Assembly: GCA_902826245.1 (NCBI GenBank)
Contig: CADEEA010000005.1
Location: 21,284 to 85,283 of the forward strand
DNA: 64,000 nucleotides
From: an uncultured Alphaproteobacteria bacterium
GTDB lineage: Bacteria; Pseudomonadota; Alphaproteobacteria; Caulobacterales; Aquidulcibacteraceae
Reading direction: 5' to 3'
The position numbers and the translations under genes were made by a program. Within the stretch, counting starts at the first letter, position 1, and each line of letters begins with the position of its first letter. Positions 54,826 to 62,632 of this stretch are shown here, one piece after another. Under the pieces are notes generated by a model. That model worked only from the letters and a program-made list of their open reading frames with translations, was not told where the DNA came from and did no database searches.

Positions 54826-55500
54826 TCAGGCGGCTTCGAGCATTTCCAGCGCGCCTCGGTCGCGCAATAACACCCGACGTGAGCGAGGCAACTCGATGGC
54901 GTGGTCGCGCTCCATTTGCGTAAAGGCGCGCGAGACGGTCTCGATCGTCAACGCCAGATAATCGGCAATATCGGCGCGCGACATCGGCAGGTCGATCTCG
55001 CCTCCTTGCCCGCCTCGGTCAGCCAATTGGAGCAGGAATGCGGCCACCTTTTCACTCGCCCCCTTGCGGCCGAGCAGAAGCGCGTGCGCTTGCGCATCGC
55101 GCAAATGTCGTTGCATCAGCGAGATAAAGCCGCTGGCAGCGCTCGCGTCCGTCGCGGTAGTCGCGTCAATAAGCGAACGGCGCACAAGGGCAATTTCGGA
55201 ATCGCTCACGGCCTCGGCGGAAAGCGAGTGCATCGCGCCCGCCTCAAGACCAAACACGTCTCCAACAGTATGAAACGCCAGAATCTGCCTCCTGCCGCCA
55301 TTGCTGAAGCTAGTGCTTCGAACCGCGCCGGACACAACGCGGTAGAGATAGGTGGCGGGCTCACCTTCGCCGAAAATCTCCTCGTTGCGGTGGAAACGCA
55401 CGTGCGCCCCTTGCAGCACCAGGCCTGGCCCTAAGGCGATCGCCCCGGACACTCTGTGAGACGCTGCGGGGTGGAAAGTACTAGCGCGAGCTTCTATCAT
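54826..55500 (-). CDS. fixK: Crp/Fnr-family regulator, FixK-like
   Basis: A 224-residue protein with a cyclic-nucleotide-binding-like beta roll (FHRNEEIFGEGEPATYLYRVVSGAVRS) and a C-terminal HTH (DLPMSRADIADYLALTIETVSRAFTQME). The N-terminus has no Cys cluster, so it is not an Fnr-type oxygen sensor itself. Recognition-helix residues ETVSR match the Fnr/FixK group. ATG at 55500 has GGGAG upstream. It is positioned between the fds operon and divergent fixLJ, so it may relay FixLJ signals to fds; no clean TTGAT-N4-ATCAA site is seen in the gap before fdsG. Confidence 0.85.
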   Translation of the reverse strand: MIEARASTFHPAASHRVSGAIALGPGLVLQGAHVRFHRNEEIFGEGEPATYLYRVVSGAVRSTSFSNGGRRQILAFHTVGDVFGLEAGAMHSLSAEAVSDSEIALVRRSLIDATTATDASAASGFISLMQRHLRDAQAHALLLGRKGASEKVAAFLLQLADRGGQGGEIDLPMSRADIADYLALTIETVSRAFTQMERDHAIELPRSRRVLLRDRGALEMLEAA

Positions 55501-55633
55501 GGCGCGGGCTCCCTTACCGGTTAGAGGTAGGGCGGCGCCGGGATCCCGGATAACCAGGGGCATCGCTTAAGGAACATTCCTGAGGGAGGCCGCGCACGCT
55601 TGGCTGCGCGCGACGCGCCATTATCATGAGGCG

Positions 55634-57118
55634 ATGCGGATGCAGGCAATGACGCGGCGGCTGCGGGCCTTGGCGGATCAACGCCCACGGGTTATCGCCT
55701 ATTGCGCGGCTGCACTCGCGGTTCTTGCCGTGTTGGCGCTGTGGGTCATTTTCCGCGCATTTACCCCGGGCGTCTCGCTCCTGAACTGGCTGTCGCCAGC
55801 AGCTTGCGCGGTCGCGCTTCTGGGCGGCCTCGGGCCTGGGCTCGCGGCAACAACATTGGGGCTCGCAATCGCTTCGGCGGCAGCGCCCGAAGAAAGCGGT
55901 GGCGCGCTGTATATTTTCGCCTCGAGCGGAATTGCTGTTTCCGTACTCGGAGAGTTCGTGCGCCGCCTTCGCCGCCGCCATCACCGCATGGACCTGGCGT
56001 TGGCCGAACGCGAAGCCCATCTCGGCTCCATATACGACACCGCGCCAGATGGGCTGATCGTTATCGACGAAGCCGGCTTTATCCGCTCCTTCAGTGCGGG
56101 CGCCGAGCGCATTTTTGGCTGGTCCGCCGCCGAGACGCTTGGACGCAATGTGAGCATGTTGATGCCCACGCCAGATCGGGAATCGCACAACAATTATCTT
56201 GGCCGCTATCTGCAATCAGGAGAGCGGCGCATCATCGGCATCGGCAGGATCGTCGTCGGCGAACGCAAGGACGGATCGACGTTTCCAATGGAGCTCGCCA
56301 TCGGCGAAATCCGATCCGAGCGCGGCCGCGCGTTCACCGGCTTCGTGCGCGACATAACCGAGCGCCAGGCGACCAAAGCCAGGCTGCAGGAATTGCAGGC
56401 TGAGTTGGTGCACATGTCACGGCTGACCGCGATGGGGGAAATGGCCTCGGTTCTGGCGCACGAACTGAACCAGCCGTTAAGCGCAATCGCCAACTATCTC
56501 AGCGGCGCGCGGCGATTGTTGGAGCGCCCGGATGACAACCCCGAACGCGTGGGCGACGCGCTCGAGAAGGCCGCGGCGCAAGCCGTGAGAGCTGGCGAGA
56601 TCATCCGCCGGTTGCGTGACTTCCTCTCGCGCGGAGAGGGCGAGCGGCGCGTCGTCTCGATCCAGAAGCTGGCGCAGGAGGCATGTGCTTTGGCGTTGGT
56701 CGGCGCCAAAGAAGGGGGCGTTCGCGTCCAATACAAGTTCGACCCCGCCATCGACCTCGTGCTCGTGGATCGACTTCCCGTGCAGCAGGTGATCTTGAAC
56801 CTCGTACGCAATGCCCTTGACGCCATGGACGAGACGACGCGCCGCGAGCTGGTCGTGACCACCGCCTCGGCCGCCGACGGCATGGCGATGCTGAGCATCG
56901 CTGACACCGGCTCGGGCGTCGAAGCAGGAACAAAATTATTTGAGCCGTTCATAACGACCAAGCCTGAAGGCATGGGGGTCGGTCTCTCGATCTCGCGAAC
57001 AATCGTGGAATCGCATGGGGGGCGCATTTGGACCGAACCTAACCCTGGGGGGGGCGCAATATTTCGCTTCACCGTGCCGCTGGCGCCTGTCGCAGAGCCG
57101 GCAAAGGCGGGCGGATGA
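55634..57118 (+). CDS. fixL: Oxygen-sensing sensor histidine kinase FixL
   Basis: A 494-residue kinase. Residues ~20-110 hold several membrane helices. A PAS domain follows (IYDTAPDGLIVIDEAGFIRSFSAGAERIFGWS) with the FixL heme signature: proximal His185 in MPTPDRESHNNYLGRYLQSG and Arg205 in IIGIGR. The HisKA H-box has His276 (MASVLAHELNQPLSAIANYL) and the ATPase domain has N, G1 and G2 boxes (LNLVRNALDAM, IADTGSGVEAG, GMGVGLSIS). It should autophosphorylate when oxygen leaves the heme. Overlaps fixJ by 4 bp. Confidence 0.93.
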   Translation: MRMQAMTRRLRALADQRPRVIAYCAAALAVLAVLALWVIFRAFTPGVSLLNWLSPAACAVALLGGLGPGLAATTLGLAIASAAAPEESGGALYIFASSGIAVSVLGEFVRRLRRRHHRMDLALAEREAHLGSIYDTAPDGLIVIDEAGFIRSFSAGAERIFGWSAAETLGRNVSMLMPTPDRESHNNYLGRYLQSGERRIIGIGRIVVGERKDGSTFPMELAIGEIRSERGRAFTGFVRDITERQATKARLQELQAELVHMSRLTAMGEMASVLAHELNQPLSAIANYLSGARRLLERPDDNPERVGDALEKAAAQAVRAGEIIRRLRDFLSRGEGERRVVSIQKLAQEACALALVGAKEGGVRVQYKFDPAIDLVLVDRLPVQQVILNLVRNALDAMDETTRRELVVTTASAADGMAMLSIADTGSGVEAGTKLFEPFITTKPEGMGVGLSISRTIVESHGGRIWTEPNPGGGAIFRFTVPLAPVAEPAKAGG

Positions 57119-57720
57119 CCGGTCCTAGCGTGCACATCGTCGATGATGACGCCGCCATGCGGGACTCATTGGCGTTCCTGCTGTCGGCCGAAGGCATCGA
57201 AACGCGCCTCTATGACGGTCCGCCCGCTTTGCTGGCGCGCGTTGGCGAACTCGAACCCGGCTGCATCGTTACCGACATCCGAATGCCGGTGATGAACGGA
57301 CTGGAATTGCTCGCCCAGTTGCGCCGACGCGGCGTGACCCACCCCGTTATCGTCCTAACCGGCCACGCCGACGTGCCGCTCGCGGTGCAAGCGATGAAGG
57401 CAGGCGTTTCGGATTTTCTGGAAAAGCCGTTTGACCATCTCGAGTTACTGCGTGCGCTCCGCTCCGCCCTGGCTCAAGGCCAGAGCGAAGCCTCCAGGCT
57501 TAGCCAGAGCGCCGAGATCGGCGCACGGGCGGGGTTGCTGACGAAGCGCGAGCGCGAAGTGTTCGAAGCCATCGCCAACGGCGCCTCCAACAAGGTCGCC
57601 GCCATCAAACTCGGCATCAGCCCGCGAACGGTAGAGATCTACCGCGCCAACGTAATGGAAAAGATGAAGGCGCAGACCCTCTCCGATCTCGTGCGCATGG
57701 CCATGCAACTGAAAGAATGA
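57115..57720 (+). CDS. fixJ: Response regulator FixJ
   Basis: A 201-residue receiver plus LuxR-type HTH. Phosphoacceptor Asp54 is in CIVTDIRMPVMNGLELL; the HTH is LTKREREVFEAIANGASNKVAAIKLGISPRTVEIYRANVMEKM. Activated FixJ usually turns on fixK and nifA-like targets under microaerobiosis; here the divergent FixK-like gene is the likely target. Ends 10 bp before the convergent acyl-CoA dehydrogenase gene. Confidence 0.94.
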   Translation: MTGPSVHIVDDDAAMRDSLAFLLSAEGIETRLYDGPPALLARVGELEPGCIVTDIRMPVMNGLELLAQLRRRGVTHPVIVLTGHADVPLAVQAMKAGVSDFLEKPFDHLELLRALRSALAQGQSEASRLSQSAEIGARAGLLTKREREVFEAIANGASNKVAAIKLGISPRTVEIYRANVMEKMKAQTLSDLVRMAMQLKE

Positions 57721-57729
57721 GCTGCGCGC

Positions 57730-58869
57730 CTACGCCGCCTCGCGCGTCAACGCCACGTAACGTTTCAGGTGATGATCGACATTGCCGAAGGTAGAATCGA
57801 GCATGGTGACGCGCTTGAAATAGTGTCCGACCCTCATTTCATCGGTGACGCCCATGCCGCCATGGGTCTGCACCGCCGCCTGGCCCACGAAACGAGCCGC
57901 GCGCCCAATCGAGACCTTCGCCGCCGACACCGCCTTGGCCCGCTCTTCAGCGTTTTCGCTAAGCTTGATCGTGGCCAGCAGCGCCATCGAAACGCTTTCT
58001 TCCGTCGCCATGAACATGTCCACCAAACGGTGCTGCAGCACCTGAAACTCTGCGATCGCGCGGCCGAATTGCTTGCGAGTCTTGGAATATTCCTGGGTGA
58101 GCGATGTCATCATCCGCATGCAGCCCACCGTTTCGTGTGCGTAGGCGGCGTTAGCCTCGTCCACTACACGCTCGAGCGTCGGCAAAGCCAGGTCCGCACC
58201 GCCTACAAGAGCTTCTGCGCCCAGGCTGACATTTTCGAAATAGACCTCCGATGCACGCGAACCATCCATGGTGGGATAATCCCGGGTCGACACTCCATTC
58301 GCCGCCTTCGGCACAAGGAAGAGCGACACGCCCTTGGATTCGCGCTGGCCGCCCGCCGTGCGGGCCGTCACAAGGAGAAAATCAGCCTGTGGTGCGCCGA
58401 TCACCACCGCCTTGTGGCCGTTCAGCACATAGCCCGGACCATCCTTCTTAGCGCTCGTCGCCACGTCGCTGAGCGACCAGCGGCTCTTCGGCTCGGCTTG
58501 CGCAAAAGCGATCACGCGCTCGCCGGCAGCGATGGCGTTGAGGTGCTCCTCTTTCTGCGCGGCGCTGCCCGCCGCTGCGAGCGCGCCGGCGGCGATCACC
58601 ACGGTCGAGACGTAGGGCTCAACCACCAGCGCCTTGCCGAACTCCTCCATCACCACTGCGACATCGATCGGCCCGCCGCCGAGACCGCCGAATTCCTCCG
58701 GCAGGGGCGCTGCGAGCAAGCCAAGTTCGGCGAAGTTCGCCCAGTTCTTCTTCCAGGCGGTTTCGCCTCTGAGCGCTTCGCGGCGCTTGTCGAAATCGTA
58801 CTGGCCGGCTGCCCATTTCGCGAGGCTGTCGCGGAGTGCGTTCTGTTCGTCGGTGAAATCGAAATTCAT
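57730..58869 (-). CDS. Acyl-CoA dehydrogenase family protein
   Basis: A 379-residue flavoprotein of the large, divergent ACAD clade used in steroid/isoprenoid side-chain degradation. N-terminal FDFTDEQNALRDSLAKWAAGQYDF, middle-domain AFAQAEPKSRWSLSDVATSAKKDGPGYVLNGHKAVVIGAPQADF, C-terminal AAVQTHGGMGVTDEMRVGHYFKRVTMLD. These enzymes often act as heteromeric pairs of two different ACADs; the second gene lies at 60735, with the retron between. Substrate unknown. Confidence 0.9.
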   Translation of the reverse strand: MNFDFTDEQNALRDSLAKWAAGQYDFDKRREALRGETAWKKNWANFAELGLLAAPLPEEFGGLGGGPIDVAVVMEEFGKALVVEPYVSTVVIAAGALAAAGSAAQKEEHLNAIAAGERVIAFAQAEPKSRWSLSDVATSAKKDGPGYVLNGHKAVVIGAPQADFLLVTARTAGGQRESKGVSLFLVPKAANGVSTRDYPTMDGSRASEVYFENVSLGAEALVGGADLALPTLERVVDEANAAYAHETVGCMRMMTSLTQEYSKTRKQFGRAIAEFQVLQHRLVDMFMATEESVSMALLATIKLSENAEERAKAVSAAKVSIGRAARFVGQAAVQTHGGMGVTDEMRVGHYFKRVTMLDSTFGNVDHHLKRYVALTREAA

Positions 58870-58914
58870 GGGCGGCCTCTCTGCCCGCAGCTTTGTTCTT
58901 GCCGCAGCAAACGG

Positions 58915-60579
58915 TCAAGGCTTGCGCTTGCCGCCGCCGAAGATTCCGAACAGCCCTCCGCCCTTCGGTTTGGATGGCGGTTGTGGCGGCAGCGTCCATG
59001 GACCCGCCTTAGGCGACGCGCCGTTTTGCGCCGCGCTTGCCCTACCTCCCGTTCCATCAACCACGGGAACCGAGGTGCGCGCGGGACGGCGCGGGGCCGC
59101 GCCTTCGACCGCCGCCTTGAGTCTGCGCGCAACTGCAGCGGCGTCGCCGTTCCAAACCATAGAATCCTTGCCCTGGATAAGGGGCAGACGCGAAAGATCA
59201 GGTTTGCCGACAAGCAGCGGCACAACCTTTTTCTGCCCAGTGACCTCGAACGAAAGCGCGGTATTCACTTCCGTGACCGGCCATTCCTTGGTCACCGAAA
59301 CCTGACTGACAATCGCCAACACGGTCCGCGCCGAACCAAGGGCGGTGTTGATCTTGTGGGTGAAGCTCTGACCCCATCCGATATGGGCCTCGTCCAGGAA
59401 AGCTTTCATGCCGAGCTTGGCGCAGGCTGCGAAGATCGGGCGAGCGATCACGTCTTTGTCCTCGCTGGCATGGCTGATGAAAATGTCAAAATCGTCACCG
59501 CCGAATGCCATCTGGCGAACAAAGCGAGAGGGGTTGGGGTCCAGTGTGATCAACCTTGCCGCGAGGTTCAAAAACACCGGATCGTCGGCCCCACGCACCA
59601 TCTTGATGAACGCAAGTTGCCCATAGACGACGTTGCGATACGCACGGGGAGGATCCTTTGGCGGGCGCAGCATGCCGCGATGCTTGAGAAAATGATCCCG
59701 AGCGGCCGCCGGGAGACCGAATTTCCCCCACGCGTGCAGCATGGCGCGCACGCGCCGTATGCGCTCGCGCGACACGTTCGCCCGGGAGTTCACCTGCAAG
59801 CCGGTGACGCTCTGCCGCTGATGGCGGGTCTGCAGGCGGACCTTCTTGTGATTGACGGCAAATCCACTGGCGCTGATCGCGCGCTCGAGCGTCTCGGCAA
59901 CCGCCACACTGTGACCGTCCGCGCCTTGCGCATGCACAATCAATGTCTGCGGCAAGCTCTGCTGGTTCGATGAGAAGGTGATGTCGTCAGCATATCGAGT
60001 GTAGCGCACATTGCTCTCGCGCGCGAGCCGGGCCAGACGACGATCAAGATCGGCAGCGATGAAGTTTGAGAGCGCGGGTGAAGTCGGCGCGCCTTGCGGC
60101 AGGCCGTTCTTGTAGGTGCACAATTGCGCGAAGATCGAAGCGGCGGCGGGCCCGAGCTTGAACGGCTCGGCCATGAACAATCCGCGGACGCGGCCGAAAT
60201 TAATGCTCGGGAAAAAGTCCTCGAGATCGATGTTCAACACCAGGCGCTGGCCGACATGGGCGCGAGCATTTGAAAGAATGCTGCGCTCCTTGATGAAGCC
60301 TTGCGCGGCGGGATGAGCACTGTAACGGGCCTGCAGCACCGGCGCGAGCTTAGTCTGCAATTCGCGGGTGAGGCCCGCAGGCGCTGCGATCGCGCGCATG
60401 CCGCCTGTGCGCTTGGGAATTTCAAACCGCGTATAGCGCTCCTCGTCGGCCGAGCGATAGAGCGCGCGCGTGAGCCTGCCGACGGAGACACCGAAGAAAC
60501 GCGCCGCGTCGAAGGCGGTGAGAATCGGCTTGCCCTCGAGGAGCAAAATTGGCTCGGCCGCTGTTTCAGGAGAAGGCAT
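58915..60579 (-). CDS. Retron reverse transcriptase fused to a TIR effector domain
   Basis: A 554-residue fusion. Residues ~20-345 are a retron-type RT: NARAH (104-108, the NAxxH motif), motif A NIDLEDFFPSI (Asp118), GLPQGAPTSP, catalytic YADD (196-199) and VTG (258-260). Residues ~363-492 are a TIR domain: FDIFISHASEDKDVIARPIF, FLDEAHIGWGQSFTHKI, and W433-P-V-T-E437, whose Glu is the expected NADase residue. A Pro/Ser/Ala-rich linker ends in GGGLFGIFGGGKRKP. The ATG and its AAGGA ribosome site lie inside the a2 repeat of the adjoining msr-msd. RT-TIR retrons are a known anti-phage class in which loss of RT-DNA integrity is thought to free the TIR to degrade NAD+. No separate effector gene is needed. 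Confidence 0.92.
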   Translation of the reverse strand: MPSPETAAEPILLLEGKPILTAFDAARFFGVSVGRLTRALYRSADEERYTRFEIPKRTGGMRAIAAPAGLTRELQTKLAPVLQARYSAHPAAQGFIKERSILSNARAHVGQRLVLNIDLEDFFPSINFGRVRGLFMAEPFKLGPAAASIFAQLCTYKNGLPQGAPTSPALSNFIAADLDRRLARLARESNVRYTRYADDITFSSNQQSLPQTLIVHAQGADGHSVAVAETLERAISASGFAVNHKKVRLQTRHQRQSVTGLQVNSRANVSRERIRRVRAMLHAWGKFGLPAAARDHFLKHRGMLRPPKDPPRAYRNVVYGQLAFIKMVRGADDPVFLNLAARLITLDPNPSRFVRQMAFGGDDFDIFISHASEDKDVIARPIFAACAKLGMKAFLDEAHIGWGQSFTHKINTALGSARTVLAIVSQVSVTKEWPVTEVNTALSFEVTGQKKVVPLLVGKPDLSRLPLIQGKDSMVWNGDAAAVARRLKAAVEGAAPRRPARTSVPVVDGTGGRASAAQNGASPKAGPWTLPPQPPSKPKGGGLFGIFGGGKRKP

Positions 60580-60684
60580 CCCGTCCTTCGTACCTTACCA
60601 AACCCGCGCTTAGGCGCTGGGTTTAAAGACGCACCTTATTTATTCCGCCGCAGGATCAACAGCGGACTTAGAAGGACGGGATGC
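60576..60684 (-). ncRNA. Retron msr-msd candidate (template RNA for RT-DNA)
   Basis: Read on the minus strand: a1 arm GCATCCCGTCCTTC (60684-60671), a short TAAG with a candidate branching G at the complement of 60667, an msr hairpin TCCGC...GCGGA, an AT-rich link, an msd hairpin with stem AAACCC/GGGTTT plus GCGC/GCGC (60600-60624) and then a2, the perfect 14-bp complement of a1 (60589-60576). Total ~109 nt, compact for a retron. The region has no other gene and lies directly upstream of the RT, as in all retrons. The msd copied into DNA would be roughly 40-60 nt. Confidence 0.8.
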
Positions 60685-60693
60685 TTGGCGGCG

Positions 60694-60723
60694 ACATAAG
60701 CAAGGGCAGGCCGCGCCTGTCAA
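60694..60723 (-). promoter_or_regulatory. Candidate retron promoter
   Basis: On the minus strand, TTGACA (60723-60718) is followed after 18 bp by TTATGT (60699-60694) with a TGC just before it, an extended -10 form. Transcription would begin near 60687, a few bases ahead of the a1 arm. It lies just after the acyl-CoA dehydrogenase stop codon, so the retron has its own promoter and need not rely on read-through. Confidence 0.6.
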
Positions 60724-60734
60724 TCGCGCGCCTG

Positions 60735-61925
60735 TCACAGGCCCAGCACCATCTTCGCGATAATGTTGCGCTGGATTTCGTTGGAGCCGCCATAGATGGA
60801 GGCCTTGCGCCAGTTGAAATACACGGGCGCGGCCCCGCGCGAATAATCCGGCCCGACCGCGAATTCGTTGCCTTCGCCCAATTCGCGCGTGTAGGGCTGC
60901 GCGTAATTGCCAACCGCCTCCAATGTGAGTTCGGTCAGACGCTGCTGAATCTCGGTGCCGCGAATTTTCAGGAGCGAGCTTTCAGGTCCCGGTCCCCTGC
61001 CTGCGCTCTCGCGCGCCAGCACGCGCAGCTCTGTCATCTCAAGCGCCGAAAGATCGATCTCGAGTTGCGCCAGTTTGCGTTGGAAGTCCGCGTCTTCGCT
61101 TAGCGCTTTGCCGTCGTCGCCGATCTCGACCTTGGCGATGGCTTTCAACTTTTCCACGTTCCGCTTGGAGCGCGCGACACCGGCGATCCCTGCGCGCTCG
61201 TGCGCGAGCAGAAATTTGGCGCAGGTCCAGCCCTTGTTTTCCTCGTGCACCCGCTGATCGACGGGGACCTTCACATTGTCGAGGAACACATCGTTCACCT
61301 CGTAGCCGCCATCGAGGAGCTTGATCGGACGTACGCTCACGCCTGGCGATTTCATGTCGATCAACAGGAAGGAGATGCCCTCCTGTTGTTTGGCGCTCGC
61401 GTCGGTGCGACAGAGAAAGAAGCCCCAGTCGGCGTGCTGGGCGAGCGTGGTCCAGGTTTTCTGGCCATTGACGATATAGAAATCGCCCTCGCGCACTGCG
61501 CGGGTTTTCAGGCTGGCGAGATCGGAGCCCGCGCCCGGCTCGCTGTAGCCCTGGCACCACCAGACATCGCCGGAGAGTATGCCAGGCAGGAAACGCTGTT
61601 TTTGCTCTGGAGTGCCAAACGTGTAGATAACTGGACCCACCATGGCGACGCCGAACGGAAGCGGCGGGATGGTTTCCGCGCGCGCGTTCTCCTCAAGCCA
61701 GATGTAACGCTGCGTCGCAGTCCAGCCCGTGCCGCCATATTCCACCGGCCACGCGGGCGCCGACCAGCCCTTCTTGCCGAGTACTTTGTGCCAGGCGCGC
61801 ATCTCTTCTTTGGAAAGATCCTCGCGCAGTCCCTTGCCTTTGATCTGAGCCGGATAATTGGCTTCGATAAACGCACGCACCTCATCGCGGAAGGCGAGCT
61901 CTTCAGCTGAGAATTCCAGGTTCAT
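60735..61925 (-). CDS. Acyl-CoA dehydrogenase family protein
   Basis: A 396-residue flavoprotein of the same large ACAD clade as the gene at 57730: NLEFSAEELAFRDEVRAFIEANYP at the start, CQGYSEPGAGSDLASLKTRAVREGDFYIVNGQKTWTTLAQHADW in the middle domain, YFNWRKASIYGGSNEIQRNIIAKMVLGL at the end with the family YGGSNEIQ. ATG at 61925 preferred over an in-frame GTG four codons earlier. Probably forms a heteromeric enzyme with the other ACAD; the retron separates them. Confidence 0.92.
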   Translation of the reverse strand: MNLEFSAEELAFRDEVRAFIEANYPAQIKGKGLREDLSKEEMRAWHKVLGKKGWSAPAWPVEYGGTGWTATQRYIWLEENARAETIPPLPFGVAMVGPVIYTFGTPEQKQRFLPGILSGDVWWCQGYSEPGAGSDLASLKTRAVREGDFYIVNGQKTWTTLAQHADWGFFLCRTDASAKQQEGISFLLIDMKSPGVSVRPIKLLDGGYEVNDVFLDNVKVPVDQRVHEENKGWTCAKFLLAHERAGIAGVARSKRNVEKLKAIAKVEIGDDGKALSEDADFQRKLAQLEIDLSALEMTELRVLARESAGRGPGPESSLLKIRGTEIQQRLTELTLEAVGNYAQPYTRELGEGNEFAVGPDYSRGAAPVYFNWRKASIYGGSNEIQRNIIAKMVLGL

Positions 61926-61965
61926 TTGAGCATCCACGCGCGCAGCACGCGCGCCTGGAGCGCGA

Positions 61966-62232
61966 CTATAGAGCCCCGCGCGGCCCCATCAACTCGGAGT
62001 CGGGAATTCGTTTTCCGCCGCGGCGGCGCGCGGGCGCCGCGACGGCAGGCGCCGCGGCGACAGCACGCGGAGCGGCCTCAGCCCGCCGTACGCCCGCCTC
62101 AGGCGGTGGCGCGCTTGCCTCGGCGGCGGCCCGGCGCGTGTCGTCGAGTTCGCAGGCTTTGGTGCTCTCAACCGCAAAGGCGCCAGGCGCAGCAATGGCG
62201 GAGAAGAACCCTGCTAGAAGCAAAACGCGCAT
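61966..62232 (-). CDS. Small secreted protein of unknown function
   Basis: An 88-residue product with a signal peptide (MRVLLLAGFFSAIAAPGAFAV) and a mature part rich in Ala, Pro and Arg with one Cys. The start has a strong GGAGGAAA ribosome site. No family recognised; low-complexity composition means the annotation rests on the signal peptide and the SD. It follows another small exported protein gene after 24 bp. Confidence 0.6.
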   Translation of the reverse strand: MRVLLLAGFFSAIAAPGAFAVESTKACELDDTRRAAAEASAPPPEAGVRRAEAAPRAVAAAPAVAAPARRRGGKRIPDSELMGPRGAL

Positions 62233-62256
62233 GCCGTTTCCTCCCTCCGCTGCCGC

Positions 62257-62535
62257 TTACGCCGCGCCGCAAACGCTCTCGGATCGGTCTGCGCCCGCAG
62301 CAATATCCCGAACGGCGCTGAGCGCTTCTGCCACAGCCTCAGGGGATTGTCTGTGGGATTCCCAGAAGAGATCCACCTTTGCCGCTCCTACCTCGGCGCC
62401 GTGAGCCTGTTGGTAAGCTACGCATCGGACCGCACTCACGAATTGATCGCCGGTCATGCTCGGGCCGGCGGCGGCCACGGCGAGCGGGATTGCAGCAATT
62501 GCGGCTAGGCTGGTGGCAGCAAGAGCGAAACGCAT
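62257..62535 (-). CDS. Small secreted protein of unknown function
   Basis: A 92-residue exported protein: signal peptide MRFALAATSLAAIAAIPLAVAAA, then a mature part with two Cys (SAVRCVAYQQAHGAEV and SESVCGAA) that could pair. GGAGGGAAGAA precedes the ATG. No family recognised. First of a two-gene unit downstream of a palindrome-rich, AT-rich promoter region shared with the divergent DUF1289 gene. Confidence 0.65.
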   Translation of the reverse strand: MRFALAATSLAAIAAIPLAVAAAGPSMTGDQFVSAVRCVAYQQAHGAEVGAAKVDLFWESHRQSPEAVAEALSAVRDIAAGADRSESVCGAA

Positions 62536-62632
62536 TTCTTCCCTCCATCGACGCGATCCGGCTCGCGCAACCAACTGAATCTCCAGATGCCAAGGTCGTT
62601 CGCCATGGATGCATCCGAGGCTCATTTGTTAT

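Noticed and set aside
57769..59973. 734-codon plus-strand frame across the acyl-CoA dehydrogenase and retron genes
   Set aside because: Antisense to two well-supported genes; product is Arg/His-rich with no domain, so treated as a GC artefact.
60576..60684. The 14-bp inverted repeat as a simple transcription terminator for the upstream acyl-CoA dehydrogenase
   Set aside because: The arms are 81 nt apart with internal hairpins and no T-run, while position directly upstream of a retron RT fits a1/a2 of msr-msd far better.
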